The notes beneath the pieces are model-generated. The model did not search any database, was not told the origin of the DNA, and saw nothing but the letters and a program-made list of their open reading frames with translations. Shown here one piece after another: positions 22,794-34,411 of a DNA stretch of 64,000 bases (the first letter of the stretch is position 1; every line of letters begins with the position of its first letter). This DNA comes from Circinella minor. Lineage: Eukaryota; Mucoromycota; Mucoromycetes; Mucorales; Lichtheimiaceae. Made by a program: the position numbers and the translations under genes. Location of the stretch: the NCBI GenBank assembly GCA_016758965.1, contig JAEPRB010000110.1:1-64000 (forward strand), given 5' to 3'.

Positions 22794-23711
22794 TTTGTTA
22801 TTGTTGTTGTTGAATTAAAAAAGATTGGTATTGGGTATTTTTTTGAAGGGATTAGATATACAGCGGGGCAAAAATTGCTGACTGAAGCATAGTGACTGCT
22901 TTATTCATTGATTGTAAGATTGTAAGCGGAAAGTTTTATGCTACTACTTACTATGATTATTGTTATCCATGAATGAAATGAAGGGAGATATCAGATTATG
23001 TTTAATCTTTTATTTTCAGACAGACCATATAGTTAAATTAAAAAGAGGAACTCATATTCCGTTTATTATGTGCTATTCTAAATGGAATCAATTATTTATA
23101 TAATAATAACTTTAATATTATAATCACTTGATGAAATACACACCAACAACAGTTTTAACAATAAGGTTTATTACGGCAGGATCAAGTAAAAACCTATTTA
23201 CTCATCCGATCGGTACCAGAACAGTGATGATTAAGTTTAAAAAAGCAAAAACTTCGTCTTGGAGGACTCTTTATGTGAAGAAAAGCGGTGGTTAGTGAAA
23301 CAAAGATAAATTAGACTAGTGCTCACTTACCCTGAGTCGGGGGGCCTATTGGGAGTAAAAAAGAAGTTGTTACAAGTAACATTCGTTTTTTTTGAAATGC
23401 TGGAAATGGTAACCATCTATTTTTTTTTCGGATATTCTTCTTTTTATTAATGACTTTTTTTTTTTTTTTTTACTCTATGTACATTAATTTTTTTTTCATG
23501 AAAAAAAAAAAAAAAGGGAGTGTGTGATAAAAAAAAAATAGATGAGAAGTATATTGTTCTATATAGCAATTTGTTTTACATGTATTATTTTTTTTAGGGA
23601 AGATTGTGTCTCTATGTGTGCTTTTTTAAATAAAGAGAAAGAGGGGAGGGGGTGATAGTAGTAAAAACATAAAACATGTTTGTGTATATTAAAGATATAT
23701 ATATATCTATT
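22794..23711. other. Spacer between complex I subunit and homoaconitase genes
   Basis: It holds the promoter of the NDUFB4 gene and the 3' end of the homoaconitase gene. Poly-T at 23455-23471 and poly-A at 23501-23515 are prominent. A 54-codon open frame on the plus strand is listed separately. Confidence 0.5.
23131..23295 (+). CDS. Possible 54-aa small ORF, unknown
   Basis: An ATG-to-TAG frame of 54 codons starts MKYTPTTVLTIRFITAGSSK and ends KTSSWRTLYVKKSGG. It is strongly basic (pI high by inspection), free of homopolymer runs, and more protein-like than other short frames here. Its size and charge recall small ribosomal or mitochondrial proteins, but I recognise no family. It could equally be an exon of a broken gene, since no promoter features stand out. 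Low confidence. Confidence 0.25.
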   Translation: MKYTPTTVLTIRFITAGSSKNLFTHPIGTRTVMIKFKKAKTSSWRTLYVKKSGG

Positions 23712-26192
23712 TTACAATCGTTGCTTGACCCATCCTTCAAGACCATTATCTAACCAAATTTCTTGAACACTTTTACCCAAAGGACCCACCTTGTAAGTCT
23801 TTTCAGAACCATTCTCCTTCTTCACTTCAACACGACCTTCAGCGACATGAATAGTCACATTCCATGAAGTACGTTTTGTTAATTCCTTATTACCAAATTC
23901 TTCCTTCAAGTCATTGACTAATTCAGGAGAATCAATCAATAAAAGAGCATTGTTGATAGAGTTACGTTTAAAGATATCGGAATAAGAACCAGCAATCATA
24001 ATTTGAATATCACGTGATTTTAAGGCAGTAGCAGCTTGTTCACGAGAGGATCCAGTACCAAAGTTGTAACCACCGACAAGAACATCTCCTGGCTTGACAA
24101 CATTGACAAATTCAGGATCATAATTTTCCATGACTACCTTACGCATATCATCCATGGTCATATCATCGTTGTAAGTGTATTTACCAGGATAAATACCATC
24201 TGTGTTTAAGTTATCGGTGTTACAGAATAAAAGTTCACCCTTAATGACAGCAGGGAAGTTAGGCAAAACTTCGGGTTCAACAGCCGAAGAGGATTCATCA
24301 GAAGAAGTAGCACTTTGTTGAGTAGTTTCGATAGTGAATGAAGGGGTTGGAGCATTAGGATCCAAACCATGAGGAGATGAGATTTTACCAGAAAGAGCAG
24401 ATGCAGCGACAACAGCTAAAGTAATAATAAATAATTAATTCACACTGTTGATACTAAGATCAATGAGTTAAAAAAAAAAAAAAAAAAAAAAAAGAGAGTT
24501 GTAATATTTTACCAGGTGAAGCCAAATAAGCCAACGATGATGGAGAACCCATACGGCCCTTAAAGTTACGGTTAGTAGCAGAAATACCTACTTCATTATC
24601 CTTGAGCAAACCGGTACCCAAACCTAAATAATAATAATAATAATAATAATCCCACATAAGTCAAACATATATATATATATATATAACCTACTCCCCCTTC
24701 TAATTTCCTCCTTTATTAATAAATAATGAATGCTTACCAATACAAGGACCACAACCAGCAGGAAGTGGTTTAGCACCAGCATCTAACAAAGTTTGCCAAT
24801 CACCCGTTTCTTCAACTTCTTTTTGAACTTCAGAACTAGCGGCAGCAACATAAAATTCAACACCTTCCTTCACCTTTTTACCCTTGACAACATCAGCAGC
24901 TTGCTTCAAATCACTTGCACGTGAATTCACACATGATACCAAATAAGCTTTGCTAATCTTAATATCCTTTGCTTCTAATTCAGCCAATGGGGTAGCTACC
25001 TTGACTGAGTTAGGACCAGAAATATAAGGTGTCAACGTTGACAAATCCAAAGTCAATTTCTTTGCATAAGTAGCATTAGAACCAGGCGTTAATGGGTTAT
25101 CAATCAATCCTTGAATGGTTTCATTATTGATACGAGGATGAACAAATTTTTCACCCTTGGGTGTTGGTGTCAAGTTCTTGTTATTGAAATGCGTCAATTC
25201 AATACGAGCCATACGTTTACGTAAATAATCAATAGTTAAGCTATCGACTGGGAAAACACCGGCTAAAGCACCCCATTCTGTTGTCATGTTGGCAATGGCT
25301 AAACGATCTTCAACAGAAAGAGCATCACCCCCATGGAATTCAATGGCAGTATTTAAAACTTGATCTTGATTGAACAAACCACATAAACTGATAATAACGT
25401 CTTTGCCTGTTACACCCGGTTGTAATTGGCCTTCAAGTTCGACCTTGACAACGGGAGGGATTTGCCACCATGTTTGACCTGTTGCCCAAATAGCAGCTGC
25501 ATCGGTACGTACAATAGGTGTACCAACGGCACCAATACCACCATAAATGTTGGAATGGGAATCGGAGGCAACTGTAAGTGTATGGGGGAATGCATATCCT
25601 TCTTCAATCATGACTTGATGACCAATACCTCTTCCAGCAGGATAGAAATCAACACCATGTTCCTTGGCAAATTTTTCAATGTTTGCATATTTTTTCATGT
25701 TCTTTTCAGTCTTGTTTTGAACATCGTGATCAAGGGCAAAAACAGGTTGTTTTGGATTATAAAATTTTGTTGCACCAATTGACTTGAACCTATATTAAAA
25801 CAATATAAGTAATTTATATGAATACCATAGTGACTCATATTTTTAATAAAAAAAAAAAATACCATATAGTGATGATAGTTTTTTTTTTTTTTTGTTTCTA
25901 TAGCAAAGAAAAAAAAGAATACTTACTTTGGAATAACAGCACCCGTGTTATCATGAGTTAAAATATGATGAGGACGAATAGAAACATAATCACCACTCTT
26001 TACTTTATAACCTTCAGGTAAATCAAGAGCATATTTTTGAACAATCTTTTCGACCAAGTTTTGTGTATCAGTTACATCACTATTGATGTTATTAGATGAT
26101 GCAAAAGTCCGACGATAGAACGCATTAGATACAATACGTCCTGATGTTACTGATTGACGTAATATATTTTTGGTCGATAAAGTGACAAGCAT
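23712..26192 (-). CDS. LYS4: Mitochondrial homoaconitase
   Basis: Four exons: 26192-25927, 25789-24738, 24623-24513 and 24415-23712, giving 710 aa (yeast Lys4 693 aa). It converts homocitrate to homoisocitrate in the alpha-aminoadipate route of lysine synthesis, in the mitochondrial matrix. I start at the ATG of [20 protein letters not shown], a basic presequence; an upstream in-frame codon at 26201 is TTG, not ATG. Aconitase features are present: [39 protein letters not shown], the iron-sulfur cysteines in [10 protein letters not shown] and [22 protein letters not shown], and the swivel domain with [15 protein letters not shown]. The combination of length, order and the homoaconitase-type PAGCGPCIG segment distinguishes it from mitochondrial aconitase. 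It is a marker of a fungal genome. Confidence 0.95.
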
Positions 26193-26816
26193 GGTGAACA
26201 AAAAACAAAATAGAAATAAAAGAAGAGTGGGGAGTTTTTTTTGTTTCTTTTCTGTTTGTATTAAAAAAAAAAAAACAAAAGAAGAAGGAAAAGAAGAAAA
26301 AAAATAAAATCTTAAAGTCGTTATAAAATAAAAAAACCAGATCGGTGTTTCACTTTATAACAATTTTGTGCGTTAAAGAGATTATCTATCTGGATTTTCG
26401 ATGATCGTATCCCATTTTGGCAACAAGATGGTGCTCTTGATTTCGGGCGGGGTGAATCCGTAAAAAAATCTTTAAAAAGGGGGTGAGGAATATATCAAGT
26501 CACACGTTTTATTTCATAGATTACATTTACATTTCTCTTCTTAATAAAACACGCACAGCCGATTCTGTACAACATAATAAAAACTTTTTGCTGTATACTA
26601 TTTCAAACTCTTTTTTTTTCTTTTTTTCTTTTTTCTTCCTCTTTTTAACTTTTTTTTTTTTTTTTTTTTTTTTAATTTTTAATTTTTTATATTTGATTTT
26701 ACTTACAACGGGCGTGCCCTTGTTACTTTCTTCTTCTTTTACATTTTATTTTATTATATCATTTTTTTTTTTTTTTTTGCCTATTGCCTTCTCTCTCTCT
26801 ATTTAAATAAATAATC
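26193..26816. promoter_or_regulatory. Divergent promoter region between LYS4 and G-gamma genes
   Basis: Head-to-head spacer of 624 bp serving both genes. The G-gamma side is extremely pyrimidine-rich (T/C tract about 26600-26800), a frequent feature before starts in this window. Near 26338-26345 lies CAGATCGG and at 26440-26452 a GC-rich GGGCGGGGTGA stretch, which stands out in the AT-rich background. No gene is seen. Confidence 0.45.
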
Positions 26817-26974
26817 ATGAACGCACGAAGAACACAAAATTTATCTGAAGCTAAACTTAATCGTCTTCTTGAATATAATCAACGTTTACGAGAATTACTT
26901 GATATCCCAAGAACCACTGTTTCTGAAGCCTCTACAAGGTAAAATTACTTATAAAGATGAAAATTTTAAAAATA

Positions 26975-27005
<31 letters not shown>

Positions 27006-27153
27006 GAGTACAATGGATTATTTTATTATTAGATTGATTGATCATTGTAAAAATACAAGAGATCCTATGGTACCATCTGTATGGGGACCGATCGACAAAA
27101 AGGATGATCCATTTGCACCTACTTCTGGAAGTGGTTGCTGCACGGTGATGTAA
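26817..27153 (+). CDS. Heterotrimeric G-protein gamma subunit
   Basis: Two exons, 26817-26938 and 27033-27153, 80 aa. It pairs with G-beta and is lipid-anchored at the plasma membrane. The N-terminal helix (NLSEAKLNRLLEYNQRLREL) would form the coiled coil with G-beta. The C-terminal half has WGPIDKKDDPFAP, the conserved DPF region, and the last five residues CCTVM form the fungal-type prenylation box (CTVM) with an adjacent Cys for palmitoylation, as in other fungal gammas. Length and motif order match filamentous fungal Gng1. It faces away from LYS4. Together with the seven-transmembrane protein at the left end of the window it suggests receptor signalling components, but linkage is not evidence of partnership. 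Confidence 0.92.
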
Positions 27154-29901
27154 AAAGTAAAAAAAAAAGAAGAGACGGTTTCGCATTTACCTTTCACACA
27201 CTCACACTCACAACCATAACGTAAATCGACAAACAACAATAACAACAACAACAGACTCTCTCTTTTATACGATTTTATATTACCCCTTCCTTTTCTTCGT
27301 TTCTACCGACAAATCAACAGCAATACAAATCTCCTCCTTTCTCTTTTATTATTATATTATACAATCAAGGGAACCCCTCCCCCCCCCGAAATCATCTCTC
27401 TTCCCAACCCTATTAACTTCTTCTATTCTTTTTTATTATGATCTTTTTCATTCCTAGAGAAAAGAAAAAGTAGTATTTTTTTTTTTTTAAAAAAAAAGAA
27501 CCGTATACACGATTTTTATTATTATTATTATCAAACAAAAAAAAAAAAACGACTACAATCATTTCCATTCCATCAACAAACCCACTCACATTATAATTCG
27601 TTTACGATTATACTCTATTTATATCACAACAACAACAACAACAACAATCGTCATATCTTTATTACTCATTTAACTATCCCAACTTTGTAAATAATTACGA
27701 AAATAACAATTTTATTTTTTTTTTTCAAACGTTTTTAAACAATTATAACTTACCCCTTTCCCCTTCCCCTCCCCCCCCCCTTTTTTTTTCTCTTTTCTTT
27801 TTTTTTTTACATGAAATAAAGGAAAAAAAAAAAAAAAAAAAAAAGTATGCGCGGAGTAACTTATTTTTGGAAGGAATTTTTTTTTATGGATTATGTGTAA
27901 CCAACGTTGTTTTTTACTCCAAGCCAATCATTTGCTTTAAAAATTATGATGGTTTGGTTTTTTTTTGCTATATTTATATAATTAATGTATTCAATACAAC
28001 TTTACATGTCGTTTTTTTTTTTTAATTTTGGGGGAGAGAGAGAGAGAGTTAAAGATGATGTTGCATTATAAAAAAAAAATACATATAGTGGGGGTTTTTT
28101 TTGCAAGATTTCTTATTTTGATCCATTTTACAACCTTAAATAAGTTAAAAAAAAATGATAGAATTTGATAATTGAGAGGTCTAAAATGATTTTTAATAGG
28201 TCATTACAATTCTCGAAGATTATAAATATCATTTGACAAGTATAGGTTAAAGATAAAAAAAAAAAACAATGCTAGTCATGGATGAAATAGTTAGTAGTTC
28301 ATTCATGGGAAAAAAAAAAGATGGCGAATTTCAATTTGGGGATAGTAAAAGATAGTTGAACTAGTGAGGTCCATGTGATCAAGTTTCTAGAAAATACTTG
28401 TTTTAAAAGATGGTTTGAATGAATGGCTTTTGTTTTTATATTGAAAGTTGGATTCGTAATTCTGGTGTTCCAAACTTCATGTAACAACGAGAGGTTCCAG
28501 TTGTAGATGATCATATAATAAGAATGAGTCTTTTTAGCACATCTCCTTTTTGTACGTAAAAAGGTCAACAACTTTTGTCATTCTCTTTGGGACATAATAT
28601 TTGAGTCATTTGTGTGATACCATGTCGAATGCTCGGATACGTACAAATAGAAAAAAAATATATTATATATTGTATAACCAACACATTGAATTATAAGGAC
28701 CTTATTTAGGACGGTATATGTTCTATAACCACAAGATTGCTGATCGATAGGATGAATTTACTAAGAATAAACTAGAGTGAGGAAATATTTGAATATAATA
28801 ATAATGTTAGGATTTATAGATACATATTTATATTAGTTATTATATAACCTTTCGACGTATAATAAATTAAAAGAGTTTCCTGACATCCTAAGAAACTGTA
28901 TTATTAATTATTTTTTCACTTTATATAAATAATTCGAGCATTCTCTTTTCTCTTAATCTTCACTACGCTTCCTTTAATACGTACAAATTGACCGATCGAA
29001 ATTTAAATTATATAAGTATAACACAACAATCGGCCACGCGCTATAAATTACAGTCTGCTTTTTCGTGGTAACTGCTACCCATTTTAGTTTACATATTGTC
29101 AAGTTTTCCTATCTTTACAAATCTGAATGTATTTGTTCAATTTTGCTTTAGTTATGCTTGAAAAAAAAAAAAACAAAGAAGGTGAAGTTAAGTAATCATT
29201 AAGACTAACTAATAGTTGAGAATGACAGGAAGTGATAGAAGCAGTATAATCTACATTATTAAAAGTTTTTTTTTTTTTTTTGTTAATGTTATATCTGCGG
29301 TGCTCATTTCAGTCCTAATATGAATTTTTCTGTTGTATGAAAAAGAGACGCATTTATTTGAATTGCTGTACACTTCAATTGAGAAGTTGAAGATAATGTA
29401 CGTACTTCCCTAAAAAGTCTCACGTCATATATTATAAACAAGCATTATAGTATAAGTTTTGAACCATACAAAGAATGAATAATAGAGAAGAGAGAATGAA
29501 AGACGAAGTTTTAAATAAGACAAAACATTTTAATATATATATATATAAAAAAAAGGGGAGTACGTAATGTAAAATACAAAGTGTTCAGAGAGTTAACTAG
29601 GGAAATGGTTGTTTATTTACTATTAACCTATTATTTGTCCAATGTCAATGTTTTCAAGTTGTTAGTGTAGCTTTGAGATTATGAATGTAATCGTGTACTA
29701 ATGAGGTACTTTAGACCTCAACCTCCCCCCCCAGAAAAAAACCAATTACACTTGGCTGAGAAAAGCACACAGATCATTCAAGTAAATAACTTTATCGTAC
29801 AAAAATCTTTTTAAAAAGAAATACCATCTTTCTTTCTTCCCCCCCCCAAAGAAAAAAAAACGACATGTAAAGTTGTTTTATATAATAATAATAATAATAA
29901 C
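27154..29901. other. Intergenic region, 2.7 kb, no intact gene
   Basis: It holds the G-gamma 3' end and the 3' end of the glutaredoxin-like gene. The first kilobase is rich in CAACAA repeats (27237-27253, 27630-27646), T/C tracts and poly-A (27822-27844). The frame at 28571-28299 (-) is 90 codons with no recognisable domain. A short minus-strand stretch near 28990-28917 reads ISIGQFVRIKGSVVKIKRKE, which looks like an OB-fold strand pair but is bounded by stops; see findings. No RNA gene is seen. Confidence 0.4.
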
Positions 29902-30336
29902 CTATTTAATTTTTTCAACAAGACCCGTTTGATCAAATTTTTTCAATGCTTCAGATAATTTATCTTCTTGTACACGATGTTGTGTTAAAAATTGATCATT
30001 TAAATGAACAACAGGAATATCAAACATATATTTATCAGCAAATTCCTTGGGACATTCTTGTTTATGGATATCCAAAACGACAAGTTTAAATGGTTGCTAT
30101 AGATTATTTTTTTTTTAATAGTTAGTCATAGTTGTATACATTGTTTTTGATATTAAGTAAAGAAAAAAGTTCCTCATGTGTGTACATGACATTGTTAGTG
30201 TGTGAGGTAATTCATAATAAAAACAATTTTTTTTTTTTACCTGTTTCTGAACTTTTAAAATGGAATCTTTAGCTGTTGTACATAATGAACAAGTACTTGA
30301 TGAGAATAATGTCAAAGTTTTTAAACGCGATGCCAT
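29902..30336 (-). CDS. Glutaredoxin-like (thioredoxin-fold) protein
   Basis: Two exons, 30336-30241 and 30096-29902, 96 aa. The start MASRLKTLTLFSSSTCSLCT carries a CSLC dithiol motif directly after the first strand, the position of the glutaredoxin active site. Later blocks IPVVHLNDQFL (cis-Pro before VV, typical of the thioredoxin fold) and the C-terminal helix EDKLSEALKKF match the small glutaredoxin-like family that includes yeast YDR286C and human C5orf63. The expected role is thiol-disulfide exchange, possibly mitochondrial, but the substrate is unknown. The N-terminus has Arg and Lys without acidic residues, compatible with weak mitochondrial targeting. The family call is good; the function is inferred. 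Confidence 0.85.
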
Positions 30337-30751
30337 TTTATTATTATTTACAGTTGTGGGAGTTGAGAGTCTATTATTTTTTTTTATTTTTTTTTGGTTG
30401 CTCTCCCCCCCCTCCCCCCAAAAATAAAAGAATTACCGAACAATCAAACAGGGTTGTTGATCAGTTACACCAGACTCTTCATTTTTTTTTTTTTTTAATT
30501 GATGGCGTCTTTATTTTACTATTGAAACAAAATAACATGAATTGATTTGTTTTGCTAATCTTTTTTTTTTTTTTTGAAAAAGACAATAATAAGGTACTAC
30601 TTATTAATTGGTATAATTTTTTTTTTTTTTTGTTTTAGGGTAAAAATTGATAGAGGGCGATATGTCTTCAAGTGAGAGTAAAATACAAAAAAAAAAAAAA
30701 TTACAGATATAAAGAAAAGGAATTAAAAAAGGTGACAAAAAAAAGATTTAG
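30337..30751. other. Short spacer with T and C homopolymers
   Basis: About 415 bp between two minus-strand genes. It includes a C-rich tract (30404-30419) and several T runs. It must hold the promoter of the glutaredoxin-like gene and the 3' end of the next gene. No gene is seen. Confidence 0.5.
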
Positions 30752-31448
30752 CTAAGGTTTGTATACTTCTGAAACATATCCAACAAGATTAAACTTTAAT
30801 ATTGAAGAACGTTCTTGTTGTTGTCGTGGTCGTGGTGTGGGTTGTGTACCTTGTATTTTACGAACTAATTTAAATTTCTTAACATTGTATTCAGGAGGCC
30901 CAAAAACCTCTCGACATTCTTTATAAAGGTCAAAATTTAAAACCCGTTCGCGAATAACTATAAATAGGGGGGGGGGTGGGGTTTCATAAAGAAAAAATGT
31001 CAGTGCGTGAGTGAGTGAGTGAGTGAGTGGGGTTTTTTTTTTTTTAAGCTAGTTCAAATAAAAAGTGGGGAAACAATAAGATACCATGTCTTATAAGTTC
31101 TGATTCTTGATTATTGTGAATATAAGAAGCAAATTCAAAACATGCTTCAAAAGTATGTCGTAATTCATATAGTTTCAGTGTAATTGATTTCAAAGTATGT
31201 CTTTTGAGAACATTTGCTTGAATAATTTTAATGGATTCTTTTCTGCTTTTTACCCATTTGTCCTTATTTTTGGAAATCCAAGCCAGCATGGCATCCATTT
31301 CATTTTTTTCCCATTTTTGTCTGATTCTTCTTTTTAATATGTGTTGTATGGCACGTGTTGTTGCTGCCTTGTTTTGACGTGTTGTTGTTGTTGTTGTTGT
31401 AGGTGTAACTGAAGATTGTTGCTGTTGTTCTGAATGATTATTAGACAT
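30752..31448 (-). CDS. Unknown basic protein, possibly SANT-like
   Basis: Two exons, 31448-31085 and 30957-30752, 189 aa. The N-terminus is Gln/Thr-rich low complexity. Residues of about 30-110 form a strongly basic helical region with regularly spaced Trp (KRRIRQKWEKNEMDAMLAWI, KWVKSRKESIKII, HTLKSITLKLYELRHTF), which recalls Myb/SANT-like DNA-binding folds. The C-terminal exon (VIRERVLNFDLYKECREVFG and on) ends in VGYVSEVYKP. The intron contains a (GTGA)n repeat at 31001-31028. I do not recognise a named family. Clean splice phases and ordinary composition support a real gene; DNA binding is inference. Confidence 0.6.
31001..31028. repeat. (GTGA)n microsatellite inside an intron
   Basis: Six tandem GTGA-type units lie within the intron of the 189-aa unknown gene. 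GTGAGT also resembles a donor site on the plus strand, which is not the coding strand here. Confidence 0.8.
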
Positions 31449-32741
31449 TTTTGACTTTTTGATATAATAACAATGAAAGTTTTACGTGTCAAAAAAAAAA
31501 AAAAACCAGAGCGAAAGATTAGGTTTACTACTACTACTACTATATACATTTGGATAGTAAACGTTTTTTAATGGTCCGATGAAATGTGTATCTCTTTTTC
31601 TTAGACTATATTAACCCAATATTATATGTATAACAAGTATGACACCAGTATTAAAAGTTGGAATTTAGAATTGATGAAAATAATCTCACACTTTTGATAA
31701 GGCATTGTGATTCATAATTTATATCCAGTATTCACAATGAAAACATTTTTGTTATTATTCTTAGTGTGCTACCATTTTGCTATTACTCCATTGATAAAAA
31801 TTACTATTAAGGGACCCTATTTAAGATATATTGTTTAAGAGGAGTGTAGTATATGTACAATAGAAAGAGTGAAATACTAGATTCAAATGTTGTTTGTTAA
31901 AATATTAAAAATAAAGGGTTGAAAATAATTTCAATGTTATTGTTCCTTCTATTGAATGTCATTAACCGCAGTAAATTTTATGGTTATTAATAATCTGATC
32001 CATCTATTTTATATTAGTTCAATGAAGAGGAATGGTAAAAAAAAAAACTTTACATTGGATAAATAGAGTAAACATTATTATTTGGTAAGAAAAACAGAAA
32101 AATAGGCGGAATCAAGTAGGTTTAAAACAAAAAAGAATAGATATTTTTAAATATAGGGTGTTCTTTGTTATTTATATATATATATATAAAAAAAGAGAAG
32201 CACTTCATATGTAAATATAATAAGCTCTTTTATCTCGGAAAAGAAGAGCTATCAAAAAATATTAAACTCCATTTAGAAGTTCCGGTTTTGCGGAAGGATC
32301 TTTATGCGATTACTAATGGAATGATATCATTGATTATAGTTATTAAAATAACTTTTTTCTTCTTCTTATAAACAATATATATATATATATATATATATTC
32401 TTTAAGTTGTTTATTTGATTTTTTTTTTTTAATTATGAGAGGGAAAAAGGTGTAAAAAAAAAAAAAAAGATGACATGATAATATTATTAATGATGAAACA
32501 AACAAAAAAAAATACCTTCACATGTTACTAAAGAGGAATTCTATATTTTTTTTTTATAATCCCACTCTCCCCCACACACAAATGCAGTAGATAATCATAA
32601 ACCCCGATTACTTTTTTTAAACCAGTTTAGTCATTATTCGCACACACAACAATTATTTATTATATACAACCTTTTTTTCTATTTCTTTTTTTTTTCTTTT
32701 CTTGTTTCACTACAAAATATAATAATAATAATAATAATATA
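31449..32741. other. Divergent intergenic region, PEX5 promoter side
   Basis: It lies between the unknown basic protein (-) and PEX5 (+), so both promoters are here. AT-rich with TA repeats (32173-32188, 32375-32398). On the plus strand near 32230-32330 a stretch including LGKEELSKNIKLHLEVPVLR is protein-like but has no start and I cannot join it to a gene. A T/C-rich leader and (ATA)n precede the PEX5 ATG. Confidence 0.4.
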
Positions 32742-34380
32742 ATGTCATTTCCTCAACTTGCTGGTAGTGGAGGTGCTGATTGTGGTCCTGCTAACCCAAT
32801 GTCTAGTTTAATGAAACAGTTTCAACAAGATCGTTCTTTACAACAGGTAAATCTTGGGGAAAGTTTTTATATTAATACAAACAAATAATATATATATATA
32901 CAACCTCACTTTTCTTTTTTATCTGTTACACTCGTTTGACATTTCTAATTTTTTTTTTTTTTTGGTGTAATGCCTATATATTGCATTGAAAAAATAGGAT
33001 CGTATGGGCGATCAACGAGGTGAAAGTTCAAAGGTATAGTTTTTTTTTTTTATTTTGTTTACGATAATAAAACAAACGCCCTCAACTTCCCCTTTTACAT
33101 TTTTTTTTTAATTTAGGCACCTGCTTTTCGAAGTCGAGCTAATCGAACCATGCCCATGGATAGACAGGTAAAAAAAAAAAAAACCATGGATATAATAAAA
33201 GAATTCTTTTTTAAAGTCAAAAAAAAAAAAAAAAAACGATAAGAAACAAAAAAAAAAGAGGATGATAAGACGGATAGAATCACTGATAGTTATTTTAAAA
33301 TAAAATAAAATAAAGTTTACGGAAGAGTTTTTAAGAGATGATACTATGGCGGGACCCATGGAACGTCCCCATGGACCATTCGAATTTAATGGATTATCAA
33401 GAGAATTAGAAGCTATTCAAAAACCTCAAGGCAACTGGGCGGCCGATTTTACCCGACAATCAAATCAAATGGGTCCACCCAATCAACATTTTGAAGAATT
33501 TGAAAAGATTTATCAACAAAATCGAATGGCTGGTAATAAAAAATAAATAAATAGGATTACATGTGAAAGAGATAGAGGGGTGTGGATGAATCCATATATA
33601 TATATATATATATATATGTATCAGGAAGCTATCAGATTTTTTTTTGACATATGTATATATATATAACTTTTTATTTTATATATATATATATATATATATA
33701 GGATCATCATCAGCACAACAACCTCATCAATGGCATGATGATTTTGCTACTTTTCAAGAACAAGCTCATCCACCACAACAACATTTAACACAGAATGAAA
33801 GACAAGCATTTGAACGTGCTTTTGATCAAGCCAAAGAAGGGGCTCAAGTCAATTGGGATCACGAATTTGCAGCACAAGAATCATCGAATGGATGGGCAAA
33901 TGAATTTGCAGAAAAAGAAGGTATCAAAGAAGTCCCTATCACAACAGATGGTGAAAAGGAAGCATTAGCACGTACAGCGGGCATGTTATTAGATACCGTG
34001 GACGCAGAAAATAATCCAAAATTTAAAAATTCAAGTTTCATGTCATTGATGCGAAGTCTACGTGATCGTAAAGTAGAAATTGAAGGAAATAAGATGGTTC
34101 CCAGGGATGAACAAGGAGGAGATTGGGCAAAAGAATTTGGTCATGGTCCATCTTCTTCTTGGTCTGAAGATTTCACAAAACAAGCGAATACTGCCAATGG
34201 AAATATGTGGTCCAATGAATTTGCTACTAAGCAAGAACGTGGATGGGCAGAAGATTTTACTGCCAATGGCATTAATAATACAACAGCAAGTAGTAGATCC
34301 ATGGGTTATGCGCCTGGTGTTGGTATGGGTATGGGTATGGGCATGGGAGCTTCTACAATGATGAGAGGAGCTCCCATGAC

Positions 34381-34411
<31 letters not shown>

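Noticed and set aside
26201..26201. Earlier start for homoaconitase (three residues upstream)
   Set aside because: The codon is TTG; the first ATG at 26192 gives a good mitochondrial presequence.
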